DNA from: an uncultured Alphaproteobacteria bacterium | GTDB taxonomy: Bacteria > Pseudomonadota > Alphaproteobacteria > Methylaequorales > Methylaequoraceae | DNA length: 64,000 nucleotides | Assembly (NCBI GenBank): GCA_902547955.1 | Contig: CACCPY010000001.1 | Coordinates: 98,407 to 162,406, forward strand | Reading direction: 5' to 3' | Part shown: positions 36,304 through 46,321 of the stretch, piece by piece | Numbering within the stretch: position 1 is the first letter of the stretch | Layout of the letters: each line of letters opens with the position of its first letter | Notes under the pieces: model-generated | The model's input: the letters and a program-made list of their open reading frames with translations, nothing else | Databases searched by the model: none | Told to the model about the DNA's origin: nothing | Made by a program: the position numbers and the translations under genes

Positions 36304-38226
36304 ATGGTAGCTGAATTTGGTATTTATTTTTTAATTTTAACTCTGGTTTTCTCGAGCTTTGGCTTCTTACAACCAATACTTTCTAACATCAATAAAAACA
36401 TTCTTTTATTTTCACAAGAAAAACTTAGTGTTTTAATTTTTACTTTTACACTTTTGTCATTTTTTTGTTTGGCATACTCTTTTATAATATCAGACTTCTC
36501 TCTAAATGTTGTGGTGAATAATTCAAATACTCAACTTCCAATTATTTATAAAATAACTGGTGTTTGGGGAAATCATGAAGGCTCGATACTTTTGTGGCTT
36601 CTTGTAATGACTTTTTTCGGTTTTTTATTCTCAATTCAAAACATAAAAAACAAGGACATAAAAATTAAAACACTTTACGTCCAAAACACCTTAATTTTTT
36701 TAATAGGTTTATTTATAGTTCTAACATCAAACCCTTTTGAAAGAAGTTTTCCCCCAGAAATTGAAGGATCAGACTTAAATCCACTACTTCAAGATCCTGG
36801 TTTAATAATTCACCCACCGCTTTTGTATCTTGGATATGTTGGATTTTCGATAGTATACTCAATTTCTTTGGCTGTGCTCCTTTTTAAAATCAAAAAAGAT
36901 GATTTTGTAAATGTGTTAAGACCATGGGTTTTTGCCTCATGGACTTTTTTAACTTTAGGTATTGGGCTTGGAAGCTGGTGGGCTTATTATGAATTGGGCT
37001 GGGGAGGATTTTGGTTTTGGGATCCAGTAGAAAATGCTTCTCTACTTCCATGGCTTACAGCATCAGCTCTTCTTCACACAATTCTTATTTCTAGTAAAAG
37101 AAAATTACTTTTAAAATGGACTCTTTTACTTTCAATAATAACTTTTACTTTAAGCCTTCTTGGAACTTTCTTAGTGAGATCAGGAGTTTTGATCTCAGTT
37201 CATGCATTTGCAAACGATCCTTCCAGAGGGTTATTCATTTTACTTTTATTGCTATTAGTAACAGGTGCAGGATTATTTTTTTACATTAAAAGTGGAAGTT
37301 TTTTTCCCAAAAAAAATAACATCAATCTAATTTCAAAAGAAGGTGCAATATCATTAAATAATATATTTATGCTCACACTGAGTTTTACAATTTTGCTAGG
37401 CACAGTATATCCACTATTTTCTGGAGTAATTTTTAATACTAAGATTTCAGTAGGTGCTCCATTTTTTAATTCTATACTAGCCCCAATAATCTTCCCACTG
37501 GTTATAGGGATGATTTTCGGACCTTTTCTTAAATGGGGAAATGATGACTTTTTTAATCTAATAAATAGATTAAAAGTTCTGCTATTTATCTTTTTCATTG
37601 TTGCTTTGTTTGTATGGTACTTGAATTTTGGTGGCCCAATCTTATCGATAATTTTTTTCATTTTTTCATCATGGATTGTAACTAGTTCTTTATTTGAATT
37701 TACAAAGTTTATTTCACTTAAACCTAAATTAACCTTCAAAAAGGTACCGTTAAAAAATCTTTCACAACTTACAGCTCACATTGGTATTGGACTGTTGATT
37801 ATTGGTGCGACAGGAACATCAATTCTAAAAAAAGAAAAAATCCAATTTCAGGATCCTAATCAAATTATCTCAATATCTAAATTTGATGTTAAGTTCATGG
37901 GGGTTAATAACGTTGAAGGCCCAAACTACATTAGTGAGATGGGGGAGTTTAAAATTTATCAAAATGGAGAATATATAAAGTCTCTTTATCCTGAAAGAAG
38001 GTTTTACAATTCCTCTGACCAGATTACAACAGAGGCGGCGATATATTCTACCATATTTGGTGATCTTTATATTGCAATAGGAGATAAAAATTCGTTAAAT
38101 GATAGTCAATCTTGGACTACAAGAATTTGGTTTAACCCATTTACATTGTGGATTTGGATTGGTGTTTTTCTTTTAAGTTTGGGTGGTGCTTTATCTCTTA
38201 TCAAAACCTTAAGGATTAAAAATTGA
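36304..38226 (+). CDS. ccmF: Cytochrome c heme lyase subunit CcmF
   Basis: From ATG 36304 the product has 640 residues with about 14 membrane helices. It carries KITGVWGNHEGSILLWLLV, the WWAYYELGWGGFWFWDPVEN heme-handling signature (about 222-241), and conserved histidines in LLHTILISSKR and ISVHAFANDPSRG. Large periplasmic strands near the C-terminus contain the QFQDPNQ region. CcmF with CcmH ligates heme to the CXXCH motif of apocytochromes. A TTG start at 36283 overlapping ccmE would add seven residues. Confidence 0.95.
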   Translation: MVAEFGIYFLILTLVFSSFGFLQPILSNINKNILLFSQEKLSVLIFTFTLLSFFCLAYSFIISDFSLNVVVNNSNTQLPIIYKITGVWGNHEGSILLWLLVMTFFGFLFSIQNIKNKDIKIKTLYVQNTLIFLIGLFIVLTSNPFERSFPPEIEGSDLNPLLQDPGLIIHPPLLYLGYVGFSIVYSISLAVLLFKIKKDDFVNVLRPWVFASWTFLTLGIGLGSWWAYYELGWGGFWFWDPVENASLLPWLTASALLHTILISSKRKLLLKWTLLLSIITFTLSLLGTFLVRSGVLISVHAFANDPSRGLFILLLLLLVTGAGLFFYIKSGSFFPKKNNINLISKEGAISLNNIFMLTLSFTILLGTVYPLFSGVIFNTKISVGAPFFNSILAPIIFPLVIGMIFGPFLKWGNDDFFNLINRLKVLLFIFFIVALFVWYLNFGGPILSIIFFIFSSWIVTSSLFEFTKFISLKPKLTFKKVPLKNLSQLTAHIGIGLLIIGATGTSILKKEKIQFQDPNQIISISKFDVKFMGVNNVEGPNYISEMGEFKIYQNGEYIKSLYPERRFYNSSDQITTEAAIYSTIFGDLYIAIGDKNSLNDSQSWTTRIWFNPFTLWIWIGVFLLSLGGALSLIKTLRIKN

Positions 38227-38732
38227 AGTACTTTTTCCTTGTTATCTCTCTAGCACTATTATCATTTTTTTTTTACAAGGGATTAGAGAAAGATCCATCA
38301 ATAATTCCATCTAACTTGATCAAAAAAGAAATTCCAGATTTTAAATTAAATAAAACTAAACTTTTTCCGTTTTTTGAAAAATCAGATTTATTGGAAAGCA
38401 AGGACTTAAAGATGGTCAATTTTTTTGCCTCCTGGTGTCCTCCTTGTAAAATAGAGCATCCTAATTTAATAAAATTATCAGAAAAATTTCCAATTTATGG
38501 TATTGCTAAAAAAGATAGTGATAATAAAATTTATAACTGGTTGAAGAAGTCAGGAAACCCGTTTAAAGCAATAGGTTTGGACAATGATGGTTCTGCCAGT
38601 ATTAATTGGGGAGTTTATGGCCTACCCGAAACATTTCTTATTAGCGGTGATGGAAAAATTTTATACAAACACGTTGGACCAATAACTAAAAAAGATTTAA
38701 GTAAAATTTTTAAAATTCTAGCAAGAGAATGA
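38223..38732 (+). CDS. ccmG: Thiol:disulfide reductase CcmG (DsbE)
   Basis: This 169-residue thioredoxin-fold protein has an N-terminal anchor (FFLVISLALLSFFFYKG). The active site lies in FFASWCPPCKIEHP (about 64-77, motif WCPPC), and GVYGLPETFLISGDG carries the cis-proline. CcmG reduces the apocytochrome CXXCH thiols before heme attachment. The start is a TTG overlapping the ccmF stop, supported by AAGGATT six bases upstream. It ends overlapping ccmH by four bases. Confidence 0.93.
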   Translation: MKYFFLVISLALLSFFFYKGLEKDPSIIPSNLIKKEIPDFKLNKTKLFPFFEKSDLLESKDLKMVNFFASWCPPCKIEHPNLIKLSEKFPIYGIAKKDSDNKIYNWLKKSGNPFKAIGLDNDGSASINWGVYGLPETFLISGDGKILYKHVGPITKKDLSKIFKILARE

Positions 38733-39106
38733 AGCTTTTTATTACAATTTTTTTTTTAATTTTTAATGCTGACCTTTCAAAATCTGTCGAACCTGATGAA
38801 ATCTTAGAAAATACAGAACTAGAAGAGATAGCAAGAGAAATAGGAAGAAATTTAAGATGTCTTGTTTGTCAAAATGAAGATATTGAAAATTCAAATGCTG
38901 ATATTGCAAAGGATTTGAGGCTACTAGTAAGGAAAAAACTTACTGAGGGAGAAAGCAAAAAAGAAATTATCTCTTTTGTTCATTCACGCTATGGAGATTT
39001 TGTTTTATTTTCCCCACCCTTTAGATATGACACATTAGGGTTATGGATTTTTCCTTTGATATTTTTTATATATCTTTCATATCTTTTTTTCAGGAGAAGG
39101 GATTAA
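38729..39106 (+). CDS. ccmH: Cytochrome c maturation protein CcmH
   Basis: The 125-residue product has a signal peptide, the redox motif RNLRCLVCQNEDIENSNADI (about 40-59, motif LRCxxCQ), and a C-terminal membrane helix followed by RRRD. It reduces or holds apocytochrome thiols in the heme ligation step together with CcmF and CcmG. It starts with an ATGA overlap, and its stop overlaps the ccmI start as TAATG. Confidence 0.94.
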   Translation: MKLFITIFFLIFNADLSKSVEPDEILENTELEEIAREIGRNLRCLVCQNEDIENSNADIAKDLRLLVRKKLTEGESKKEIISFVHSRYGDFVLFSPPFRYDTLGLWIFPLIFFIYLSYLFFRRRD

Positions 39107-39738
39107 TGGGAATTTTTATATTTCTGGTAATTTTAACAATTTTTTTTTCAATTTTTTATTTACTAAGATTTTCAAGAAATAAAAAGTTTTTTTTGTTTTC
39201 TTTCTGTTTTATTTTTTTTACAAGTCTAATTATTTACAATTTCAAAGGTAACAAGAATTCATTTTCCTACAGCAATAAACTAGAAAAACAAATAAGAGTG
39301 TTATCTAAGGATCCTGAGAAGTTTGCTGATCTAAATCCTAAAGAAATTGTTTTTTTTTTAGAAAATAAACTAAAAAAAAAACCCAATGATTTTGAAGGAT
39401 GGATGTTATTAGCAAGAACCTGCTTTATATCTGGTCATTTTCAAAAAGCAGATTTACACTATAACAATGCTTTAAAATATTTTCCAAATAATGAAGTTAT
39501 TTTATACGAATTAGCAATGCTTAAAAAAAATTCAAATCAACTAATGAGTGCCATTTCGATACTTGAAAAAATATACAAAATTAATCCTAAGAATTTTAAT
39601 TCAATAGAATTAAATCTTGAAATTCTTAAAACTATTAATAACAAAAAACTCTTGAATGCTAAAATTGAGAGATTAAAAAAAGAGAATTTTCTAAAAAAAG
39701 AGGAGATAAATTCAATTTTAAAAAAATTGAACCTATGA
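39106..39738 (+). CDS. ccmI: Cytochrome c maturation TPR protein CcmI
   Basis: Starting at ATG 39106, preceded by the strong GGAGAAGG, the 210-residue product has two N-terminal membrane helices (about 2-20 and 25-42), then TPR repeats (DFEGWMLLARTCFISGHFQK and NEVILYELAMLKKNSNQLMS). This is the CcmI layout, though shorter than many. CcmI presents apocytochrome c to the heme lyase. It closes the ccmABCDEFGHI operon and faces pabC from the other strand. Confidence 0.85.
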   Translation: MGIFIFLVILTIFFSIFYLLRFSRNKKFFLFSFCFIFFTSLIIYNFKGNKNSFSYSNKLEKQIRVLSKDPEKFADLNPKEIVFFLENKLKKKPNDFEGWMLLARTCFISGHFQKADLHYNNALKYFPNNEVILYELAMLKKNSNQLMSAISILEKIYKINPKNFNSIELNLEILKTINNKKLLNAKIERLKKENFLKKEEINSILKKLNL

Positions 39739-40632
39739 AAGTTCTAAATTTTTTTTTAATTCAAGTCTGTTGTTTAAATTAAAAAAATTAACTAGTTTTT
39801 TTAAATTCTCTCCAACGGAAAATTTTTTTCTACCTAACTTTTTTACTGGTACTATTTTCATAATGGAATTTGTTAAAAACATTTGGTCAAAACTACCTAG
39901 GATTTTCTTGTTGACTTTAGAAATTTCAATTCTTTTAAAGAAGTTTTTTGCTTTTTCAATCACCACCTGTCTTAAAATTCCGTTGATACCTGTTTTTTCA
40001 ATAGGCGGTGTAATCAGGATATCTCCCTTAACAAAAAAAATATTTGTCATAGTTCCCTCTACTAAATTAGTATCTTCATCAAGAATAATTCCCTCAAAAA
40101 ATTCATCCTCCCATTCTGATCGTGCTAATACAGAATCAAGCCTGTTCATGTGTTTTAAACCAAACAGCCTGTTGTGTGAATAGAGTTTATTTTTACAAAA
40201 TCTAACTTTTACACCATCTTCATAAACTAATGGATTAAATTTTGGTTTTGGAAATGATAAAAAAGCAATCGTAGGTTTCATATTATTATCAAATTTATAT
40301 CCCCTTCCACCAACTCCTCTGGTGATGATTAGTTTTAAAATACCTTCTTGTAAAGACGCATTAAAAAATGATCTTTGTAAGATTTTTTCTCTTTGCTTCA
40401 ACAAATCGATTGAATTTGGAAGTTTTATTTTCATTAAATCACATCCTTTTTTTATTCTGTCGTAATGTTTTTCCCAGAATTCAACTTTTAAATTTGGTCT
40501 CACAACACCACCCAAGTGTTTCCATAACATAGTTTCGAAAAAACCATCACCATAAGCAAAGCCTCTATCTAATATAGAAATATTGTGTGTGAATTCATTA
40601 TTTACTAAAGAGATAAAATCAGACATCATCAA
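39733..40632 (-). CDS. pabC: Aminodeoxychorismate lyase (PabC), class IV PLP enzyme
   Basis: The 299 residues have the class IV fold: NISILDRGFAYGDGFFETML near the start, the PLP lysine in FGLKHMNRLDSVLARSEW (about 158-175), then DEDTNLVEGTMTNIFFVKGD and TGINGILRQVVIEKAK. The LKHMNRL context resembles E. coli PabC rather than branched-chain aminotransferase. It makes 4-aminobenzoate and pyruvate for folate synthesis. It overlaps the end of pabB by 14 bases, and six bases overlap ccmI convergently. Confidence 0.85.
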   Translation of the reverse strand: MMMSDFISLVNNEFTHNISILDRGFAYGDGFFETMLWKHLGGVVRPNLKVEFWEKHYDRIKKGCDLMKIKLPNSIDLLKQREKILQRSFFNASLQEGILKLIITRGVGGRGYKFDNNMKPTIAFLSFPKPKFNPLVYEDGVKVRFCKNKLYSHNRLFGLKHMNRLDSVLARSEWEDEFFEGIILDEDTNLVEGTMTNIFFVKGDILITPPIEKTGINGILRQVVIEKAKNFFKRIEISKVNKKILGSFDQMFLTNSIMKIVPVKKLGRKKFSVGENLKKLVNFFNLNNRLELKKNLELS

Positions 40633-41998
40633 AGGCTTTTAAGGCATTAAGCATTCCGTTGGCTTTAGCCTCAGTTTCAAGTGTTTCGGCTTCTGGTGCT
40701 GAATCTGCAACGATCCCACCACCTGCCCTAAAATATAAGTTATTATTTTCCAACAACATAGATCTAATTAAAATATTTACATCCATGTTTCCTGAATGTG
40801 TTATATAACCAAAAGAGCCAGTGTATGGTCCTCTTCCTATTTTCTCAAGTTCACCAAGGATTTCCATACATCTAACCTTTGGACAACCAGTAATTGTTCC
40901 ACCAGGAAAAACTGATGAAATTACTTTACCAGGACTTACATTTTTAATTTTTTGACCACAAACATTGGAAACAATATGATGAACATGTGCATATGATTCA
41001 ATAGTCATCATTTCATTTACTTTCACAGACCCCGGCTCACAAATTTTTGATATATCATTTCTTTCTAAATCAACTAACATAAGGTGCTCAGCTTTTTCCT
41101 TATCAGAATTAATTAGTTCATTAGAAAGTTCTATATCATGTAAACCTGAACTTCCTCTAGGCCTAGTACCTGCAATAGGTCTAGTTTCTAAAAAATTGTC
41201 ATTAACAGATACCAGTCTTTCGGGAGAAGAACTTATAATGAAGCTGTTGTTATAATTTACTAAACCAGAAAAAGGTGAAGGATTTTTAATTCTTAATTGT
41301 TTGTAAATATCAACGGCCTTAATTCCATTATCGACTTTATAATTCCAAAGTCTTGACAAATTTGCTTGAAATATCTCTCCTTGAAATATGTACTCGATAC
41401 ACTTCCTAACCTGAGATTGGTGCTCTTGTTCCGATCCTTTATTTAATAATTCTATATTTCCAATTGAAGTATTTTTGACTTTGATCATTTGGTCAAAATC
41501 CGTCTCGATATCTTTACAAATTGTTTTAAATTTTTCTGTATCCTCTGAGACTAAGAAAATTTCGTTGTCAACGTGGTCAAATATTAACGCTGTTTTAACT
41601 CTACTTGCAAAAGCAGTTGGTAATTCAAAAGGAGAGTCAGGAGTATTTAATGTAGGTTCAATTTCCTTAGATAGCTCATATCCAAAATAAACAAACCATC
41701 CTCCAACAAAAGGTAATTTTTTTTCTTTCCAAACTAATTTGTCTTGATCAATCTTATTTCTCAACCAATGCCTATCAAATTCAGATAAAAAATTATTTGT
41801 ATTTTTTTCAACAGAGAACTCCGGTTTATAAAACAATATTGAATACCTATTTTTTAAATTACCTCGTGAGGAACTTTCAAGAAGATAAGGATATTTTTTT
41901 ATATCTAAGTATTGCAGACTTAATAAATCAAAAGATTTATAAAATTCGCTTTTATAAACTTTAAACGCCCAACCCTTACCAAAAAAAATATTATTCAT
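40619..41998 (-). CDS. pabB: Aminodeoxychorismate synthase component I (PabB)
   Basis: This 459-residue chorismate-binding protein has FQANLSRLW (about 211-219), [12 protein letters not shown] (about 279-290), [20 protein letters not shown] (about 304-323), then [18 protein letters not shown] and [17 protein letters not shown]. The PIAGTRPRG motif, with the P-I-[AK]-G-T pattern, separates PabB-like from anthranilate synthase proteins (the latter usually LAGT). No PabA glutaminase is in the window. It pairs with pabC for p-aminobenzoate. Confidence 0.88.
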   Translation of the reverse strand: MNNIFFGKGWAFKVYKSEFYKSFDLLSLQYLDIKKYPYLLESSSRGNLKNRYSILFYKPEFSVEKNTNNFLSEFDRHWLRNKIDQDKLVWKEKKLPFVGGWFVYFGYELSKEIEPTLNTPDSPFELPTAFASRVKTALIFDHVDNEIFLVSEDTEKFKTICKDIETDFDQMIKVKNTSIGNIELLNKGSEQEHQSQVRKCIEYIFQGEIFQANLSRLWNYKVDNGIKAVDIYKQLRIKNPSPFSGLVNYNNSFIISSSPERLVSVNDNFLETRPIAGTRPRGSSGLHDIELSNELINSDKEKAEHLMLVDLERNDISKICEPGSVKVNEMMTIESYAHVHHIVSNVCGQKIKNVSPGKVISSVFPGGTITGCPKVRCMEILGELEKIGRGPYTGSFGYITHSGNMDVNILIRSMLLENNNLYFRAGGGIVADSAPEAETLETEAKANGMLNALKAFDDV

Positions 41999-42060
41999 GG
42001 TGTTCCTTAAAATTACTTGTTTTTTTTTTATTTATAACAATAATTACTAAAGAGGGAAAT

Positions 42061-43341
42061 ATGTATCACACAGTTGTAATTGGAGGTGGTTGCTTAGGTG
42101 CGGCCACAGCAATATCTCTTCAACGAAAGTTGAATGAAATTGGTAAAGGAGAAAAGGTATGTCTTTTAGACAAGGCCGTATTGTGTGCAGCTGAATCATC
42201 ACGGCACTCAGGTATCGTAAGATCAGCAAATGCCGATCCTGATGCTTCAGTAATGGCTTCAATAAGCTCCAACATGTGGAAAAATTTAGAGAAACATTGG
42301 GGAAAAAATATGGAAATCGACCCCTTTGGAGCTATATGGATAGCTAAAAAAAATTCCGATGGCGAAAACCCAGCGTGGAATGATTTGTCTGAAAGAATGA
42401 AAAAAATTGAATTGATCTTTGAAGAAATTTCCCCAGAATCAGCAATAGAAAAATGTGGAGACACTTTAATTATCGACAAAGATGAATCATATTATTATGA
42501 ACCAGATGCGTTTCAACTAGATCCAAGTATTCTTCGTTCCGTTTTATACGATGCTATAGATGAAAATGGTGTGGAACTTTTTGAAAAGACTGAAGTTGAT
42601 GCTATAATTACCAATGGGAACAAAATTGTTTCATGTACAACAAACAATGGAAAATTTGACGCAAAGAATTTTGTCAATGCAACAGGAGCATGGAGCGCGC
42701 AATTGTTTTCAAAAATCGGGTTAAAGATACCAGTTACCATCGAACCAGTTTCAGTAGTTAACTGGATGGAAAGTCCTAGACAAATTAAATATGAATATCC
42801 AATTATCGCTGATTATACAAACCTTTGTTATTTCAGGTCTTGGCGAGGAAATAAAATGCACGCTCATCAACCACGAAAAAGGTCTGTCTATGAGATAGCA
42901 AAAAATTTTTTAAATGATCTATGCGCCGTTAATGGCGGAGAGTATCTTAACGAGCCAATGAACCAGTCACTGGCCTATAATCAAATTAAAAATTACGAAG
43001 ACATCTCAAAAAAAAGATTTTCTAACATAGATAAAACTGTTTATGCTTCAGGATATAGATCATTTTTTGATATAACGCCTGATTTAAGATTTATACTTGG
43101 CAAAGATTCCAAAATAAATAACCTATTTCATAATTTAGGCTCCGGTCAAGCCATGAAGTATTCTCCAGTTTTAGGTGAATCTGTCGCTGAGGAGGTAATC
43201 GGTGAAAGGAAAATTAGCAAAATGTTTAATTATTCAAAGTTCAATATCGATAGATTTGGTGAAGATTACATGCAAAAATTTTGGAACTTAGTTAATGGTG
43301 AAGAAAACACACTTCACCGTCAAGGTAAAAACACACTTTAA
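42061..43341 (+). CDS. FAD-dependent oxidoreductase, DAO family
   Basis: The 426-residue protein has the Rossmann motif VVIGGGCLGAATAISLQRKL (residues 5-24), SSRHSGIVRSANADPDASVM (about 45-64), which lines the flavin pocket in sarcosine or dimethylglycine oxidase-like enzymes, FVNATGAWSAQL (about 202-213) and the closing FHNLGSGQAMKYSPVLGESV. Substrate is probably an N-methylated amine or amino acid; the exact one is not clear. It has no signal peptide. The convergent neighbour overlaps by four bases. Confidence 0.8.
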   Translation: MYHTVVIGGGCLGAATAISLQRKLNEIGKGEKVCLLDKAVLCAAESSRHSGIVRSANADPDASVMASISSNMWKNLEKHWGKNMEIDPFGAIWIAKKNSDGENPAWNDLSERMKKIELIFEEISPESAIEKCGDTLIIDKDESYYYEPDAFQLDPSILRSVLYDAIDENGVELFEKTEVDAIITNGNKIVSCTTNNGKFDAKNFVNATGAWSAQLFSKIGLKIPVTIEPVSVVNWMESPRQIKYEYPIIADYTNLCYFRSWRGNKMHAHQPRKRSVYEIAKNFLNDLCAVNGGEYLNEPMNQSLAYNQIKNYEDISKKRFSNIDKTVYASGYRSFFDITPDLRFILGKDSKINNLFHNLGSGQAMKYSPVLGESVAEEVIGERKISKMFNYSKFNIDRFGEDYMQKFWNLVNGEENTLHRQGKNTL

Positions 43342-43745
43342 CCGTCATCACCTTTAGTTAACGATGTCATAACGTTAAGATTTCTCCAAAAGTCCTCACT
43401 TTTGACATTTATATCATTCAATCTTATGAGTAGACTTCTTAAGATAGCCCTTAAGACAGGATCTGCGGTCTTAATCTTCTCCTTTAAAGTTTTTTCGCTG
43501 ATAGGATATAAAACACAACTTGTAGCCGCTTCAGCTGTTATTGACCTTGACTCATCAAGTGAGGGTCCTCTTTCACCAAAAATTTCACCTTCACCAATTT
43601 GACCAAGTAATAAACCGCCTGGGGAATATATATTTACTTTACCTACATGCACATAATAAGCAAAATCAGCTTTGTCTCCTTTTGCATAAATTTTACTACC
43701 CTTATTAAATTTTAATTGGTTAAGTCCAAATTTTGTAGTCGCCAT
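43338..43745 (-). CDS. Stand-alone cyclic-nucleotide-binding domain protein
   Basis: These 135 residues form a single cNMP-binding beta-roll: KGSKIYAKGDKADFAYYVHV, GEIFGERGPSLDESRSITAE (phosphate-binding cassette, about 70-89) and a C-terminal helix with RAILRSLLIRLND. Like the protein at 17052-17420 it lacks a DNA-binding domain. The shared FGE..., AILRS and RL positions show that the two are paralogs. It lies 8 bases downstream of the 452-residue unknown gene, so they may be co-transcribed. Confidence 0.78.
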   Translation of the reverse strand: MATTKFGLNQLKFNKGSKIYAKGDKADFAYYVHVGKVNIYSPGGLLLGQIGEGEIFGERGPSLDESRSITAEAATSCVLYPISEKTLKEKIKTADPVLRAILRSLLIRLNDINVKSEDFWRNLNVMTSLTKGDDG

Positions 43746-43753
43746 AATTTAAT

Positions 43754-45112
43754 CTACTTATAAGTTTTTACTCTCTCAATGTATCGTCTTGAACTAGAAT
43801 TATTTGATTTAAACATTCTACTAAAAAAACCTTTCGATTTAAAGTTATATGATGCGCAATCTGTAAAACCAATTTCATTTTTTTTTTCACTCAATGTTAG
43901 TTTTAAAATTTGATCAAGATTTGATTTAACTATTTCAGAAAAAGTTTTAGACGAATAAATTTTATCTTTTATCAGGAAGACAGGAATATTTGCTGGAACG
44001 CACTTCTTTAATAAATTATAAAATACTTCCATCAAATATTCATCCCAATTTAACCTATAACTTCTAAAAAAATAATTTGAAATAAATTGGTTATTTTCTA
44101 TAAAAACATGAAGCCTTTTTTTTATTTCCTTAGTGGGCAACCCTTCGTTTTTGAAATATTTTTTCTTTTCCGTTCGAACAGATCTAAAAAAGCTTTCAAA
44201 ATTTTTTGAGTTTACTGCTTTTACAATGAGATAGCATATTTGAGACCTACCAAAAATTTCTAGGTCTTTTTTTTTAAAAATATTTTCAATTCCAATTTTT
44301 TTTTTAAGAAAAATATTGAATTTTTCACTTAGATCAAAGAAAACAGTGGGACTATCATTTACGATAAAAAATTTTGCATATATTGCTAAAAATTCAACGT
44401 CAATTCTATTCCACCAGCATCCCTCAATTTTAAATTTTTTAAATGGTGTTCCTTGAAAAATATAATTAGCATTTGAAGCAGTTTTTGAAATAATTATTTT
44501 TTTATTATCATGTCTATTTATAAATTGTTCTTCCAGTAGTGGAATGTCGATAATTGTCTTGGAAATTAATTCGTTATAGTTGAAGATTATTTCTTTAACT
44601 TCTTGTGTCTCAAAATCATCAGAATATTCAATCTTTTTTCTTCCGTCAGTTTTAATCAAATACTCCCTTAAAGGGTGATTGATTTTTATTTTTGTAGGTA
44701 ATTTGATATTTTTAAATAAATTAATTAGTTTATCCGAAGCTTTAATTCTTGATAACCTGCTTTTTTTTCTTATTGAATCAAAAAAGCCAGGATAAAACTG
44801 GATATAATTTTCTTTTTTTAGAAAATTTATAACTCTTATTGTGTATGAAGATATTTTGTTTGGATTATATCTTGAGTTAGATAAGTAGCCTCTTTTTGAC
44901 ATAGAAACTGAAAGCATTTGATTATTAGATTCAAGCCAACAATAAAAAAGCTCTAAAATTAAGAATTTTAGATGTTTATCAAAAATTAAATTTTTTTCTT
45001 TTTCATAATTTATTTCTTTTAAAACAAAATTAATAAATTCTACTTCTAAATTTATTTGAACATCTATTGGCCTAGAAAAATTAAAATCTATTTGATCATC
45101 TGTTTTTTTCAT
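43754..45112 (-). CDS. Uncharacterised protein with winged-helix-like N-terminus
   Basis: I do not recognise a named family for this 452-residue basic protein. Residues about 60-130 (SVSMSKRGYLSNSRYNPNK, ISSYTIRVINFLKKENYIQF, GFFDSIRKKSRLSRIKAS) look like a winged helix with an arginine-rich wing. Residues about 225-265 (FKKFKIEGCWWNRI, then NDSPTVFFDLSEKFN) resemble a motif I recall from unnamed bacterial and phage proteins, where a GRFY..WWQ segment precedes GEPTVELDYS..HP. That motif suggests a nucleic-acid enzyme or replication-type protein, but the histidine of the HP part is absent here. The frame is intact and followed closely by a cyclic-nucleotide-binding gene. Confidence 0.6.
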   Translation of the reverse strand: MKKTDDQIDFNFSRPIDVQINLEVEFINFVLKEINYEKEKNLIFDKHLKFLILELFYCWLESNNQMLSVSMSKRGYLSNSRYNPNKISSYTIRVINFLKKENYIQFYPGFFDSIRKKSRLSRIKASDKLINLFKNIKLPTKIKINHPLREYLIKTDGRKKIEYSDDFETQEVKEIIFNYNELISKTIIDIPLLEEQFINRHDNKKIIISKTASNANYIFQGTPFKKFKIEGCWWNRIDVEFLAIYAKFFIVNDSPTVFFDLSEKFNIFLKKKIGIENIFKKKDLEIFGRSQICYLIVKAVNSKNFESFFRSVRTEKKKYFKNEGLPTKEIKKRLHVFIENNQFISNYFFRSYRLNWDEYLMEVFYNLLKKCVPANIPVFLIKDKIYSSKTFSEIVKSNLDQILKLTLSEKKNEIGFTDCASYNFKSKGFFSRMFKSNNSSSRRYIERVKTYK

Positions 45113-45135
45113 ATTATAAAATTAGGTCTTTAACT

Positions 45136-45423
45136 ATGTACTTTTTTGACTTTTTTGCTTACATCATATATCAAATACTTCAACTTTATAAGTATGCGGT
45201 AATCATATATGTTATTTTAAGTATGCTAGTCTCATTTAATGTTATCAATTACAATAACAAACTTGTATCAATAATAATGGATTGTCTATACAAACTTACC
45301 GAACCCTTACTAAAAAGGATAAGGAAGTTCTTACCAAATTTTGGAGCAATTGATTTATCTCCAGTCTTACTAATAATACTTATTGAAGCTTTACAATTTG
45401 TTATGACAAAGTATGGTTTATAG
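45136..45423 (+). CDS. YggT family membrane protein
   Basis: The 95-residue protein has two membrane segments (about 20-38 and 72-90) around the conserved YggT loop: [20 protein letters not shown], then [20 protein letters not shown] and [19 protein letters not shown]. YggT proteins are inner-membrane proteins of unclear role, linked to osmotic tolerance and division in some species. folD starts two bases downstream, so the two are likely one operon. Confidence 0.88.
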   Translation: MYFFDFFAYIIYQILQLYKYAVIIYVILSMLVSFNVINYNNKLVSIIMDCLYKLTEPLLKRIRKFLPNFGAIDLSPVLLIILIEALQFVMTKYGL

Positions 45424-45424
45424 A

Positions 45425-46321
45425 ATGAACGAAAAAATAATTGATGGAAAAAAAGTTTCCGCTGAAATCAGAGAAAAAATAAAAAAATTTGGTGATATTT
45501 TAATAAAGGAATCAAATAGAACACCAGGACTTGCGGTTGTGCTAGTTGGGGAGAACCCTGCAAGTAGAGTATATGTAAAAAATAAAATTGAAAAAACCAA
45601 AGAGGTAGGTTTTAACTCTATTGAACATAGACTTGATGAAAATGTATCCGAAGAAGAACTCTTATCTGTTGTAAACAAGTTGAATGACGACGATGAAGTT
45701 CAAGGAATCTTAGTTCAGCTCCCCCTTCCAAAACATATCAATGCCGACCTAGTTTTGGACACAATAAAGCCAGTAAAAGACGTTGATGGCTTTCACGCAG
45801 AAAATGTAGGTAAGTTGTGGTCTGGTCTTAACTCTCTTGTCCCGTGCACACCTTTGGGTTGTAGTATATTATTAAAAAAATTAAACCCTGATCTTTCTGG
45901 TAAGAATGCTGTAATTATTGGCAGATCAAACATAGTTGGAAAACCGATGGCAGCTTTGCTATTAGGAATGAATGCCACAGTGACAATAGCTCACTCAAGA
46001 ACAAAAAATATAGAAGAACTAGTAAAATCTGCCGATATTCTTGTTGCTGCTGTAGGTATTCCAGAAATGGTTAAAGGAAACTGGGTAAAAAAAGGAGCTG
46101 TTGTTATTGATGTTGGTATTAACAGAATAGACAGAGATGGGAAAAAAATTTTAGTTGGAGATGTTGATTATGATGAGTGCATTGAAAATTCGTCAAAAAT
46201 AACACCTGTGCCTGGTGGCGTCGGGCCAATGACAATTGCTTGTCTGTTGTTAAATACTTTATTCACCTCTTATGAACAGTTTGGAGTGGCACCTATCAAG
46301 TTAAGTGATATTTTTGAGTAA
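45425..46321 (+). CDS. folD: Bifunctional methylenetetrahydrofolate dehydrogenase/cyclohydrolase FolD
   Basis: From ATG 45425 this is 298 residues: [18 protein letters not shown] with the catalytic lysine, [14 protein letters not shown] (about 81-94), [21 protein letters not shown] and the NADP-binding [16 protein letters not shown] (about 166-181), plus [11 protein letters not shown]. It interconverts 5,10-methylene-, 5,10-methenyl- and 10-formyl-tetrahydrofolate. A start four codons earlier would overlap yggT. Its 3' end overlaps argG convergently by 21 bases. Confidence 0.96.
   Translation: MNEKIIDGKKVSAEIREKIKKFGDILIKESNRTPGLAVVLVGENPASRVYVKNKIEKTKEVGFNSIEHRLDENVSEEELLSVVNKLNDDDEVQGILVQLPLPKHINADLVLDTIKPVKDVDGFHAENVGKLWSGLNSLVPCTPLGCSILLKKLNPDLSGKNAVIIGRSNIVGKPMAALLLGMNATVTIAHSRTKNIEELVKSADILVAAVGIPEMVKGNWVKKGAVVIDVGINRIDRDGKKILVGDVDYDECIENSSKITPVPGGVGPMTIACLLLNTLFTSYEQFGVAPIKLSDIFE

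Noticed and set aside
42120..42479. 119-codon open frame antisense to the DAO-family oxidoreductase
   Set aside because: It sits opposite the conserved flavin-binding N-terminal half of that gene and has no ribosome-binding site or recognisable domain.
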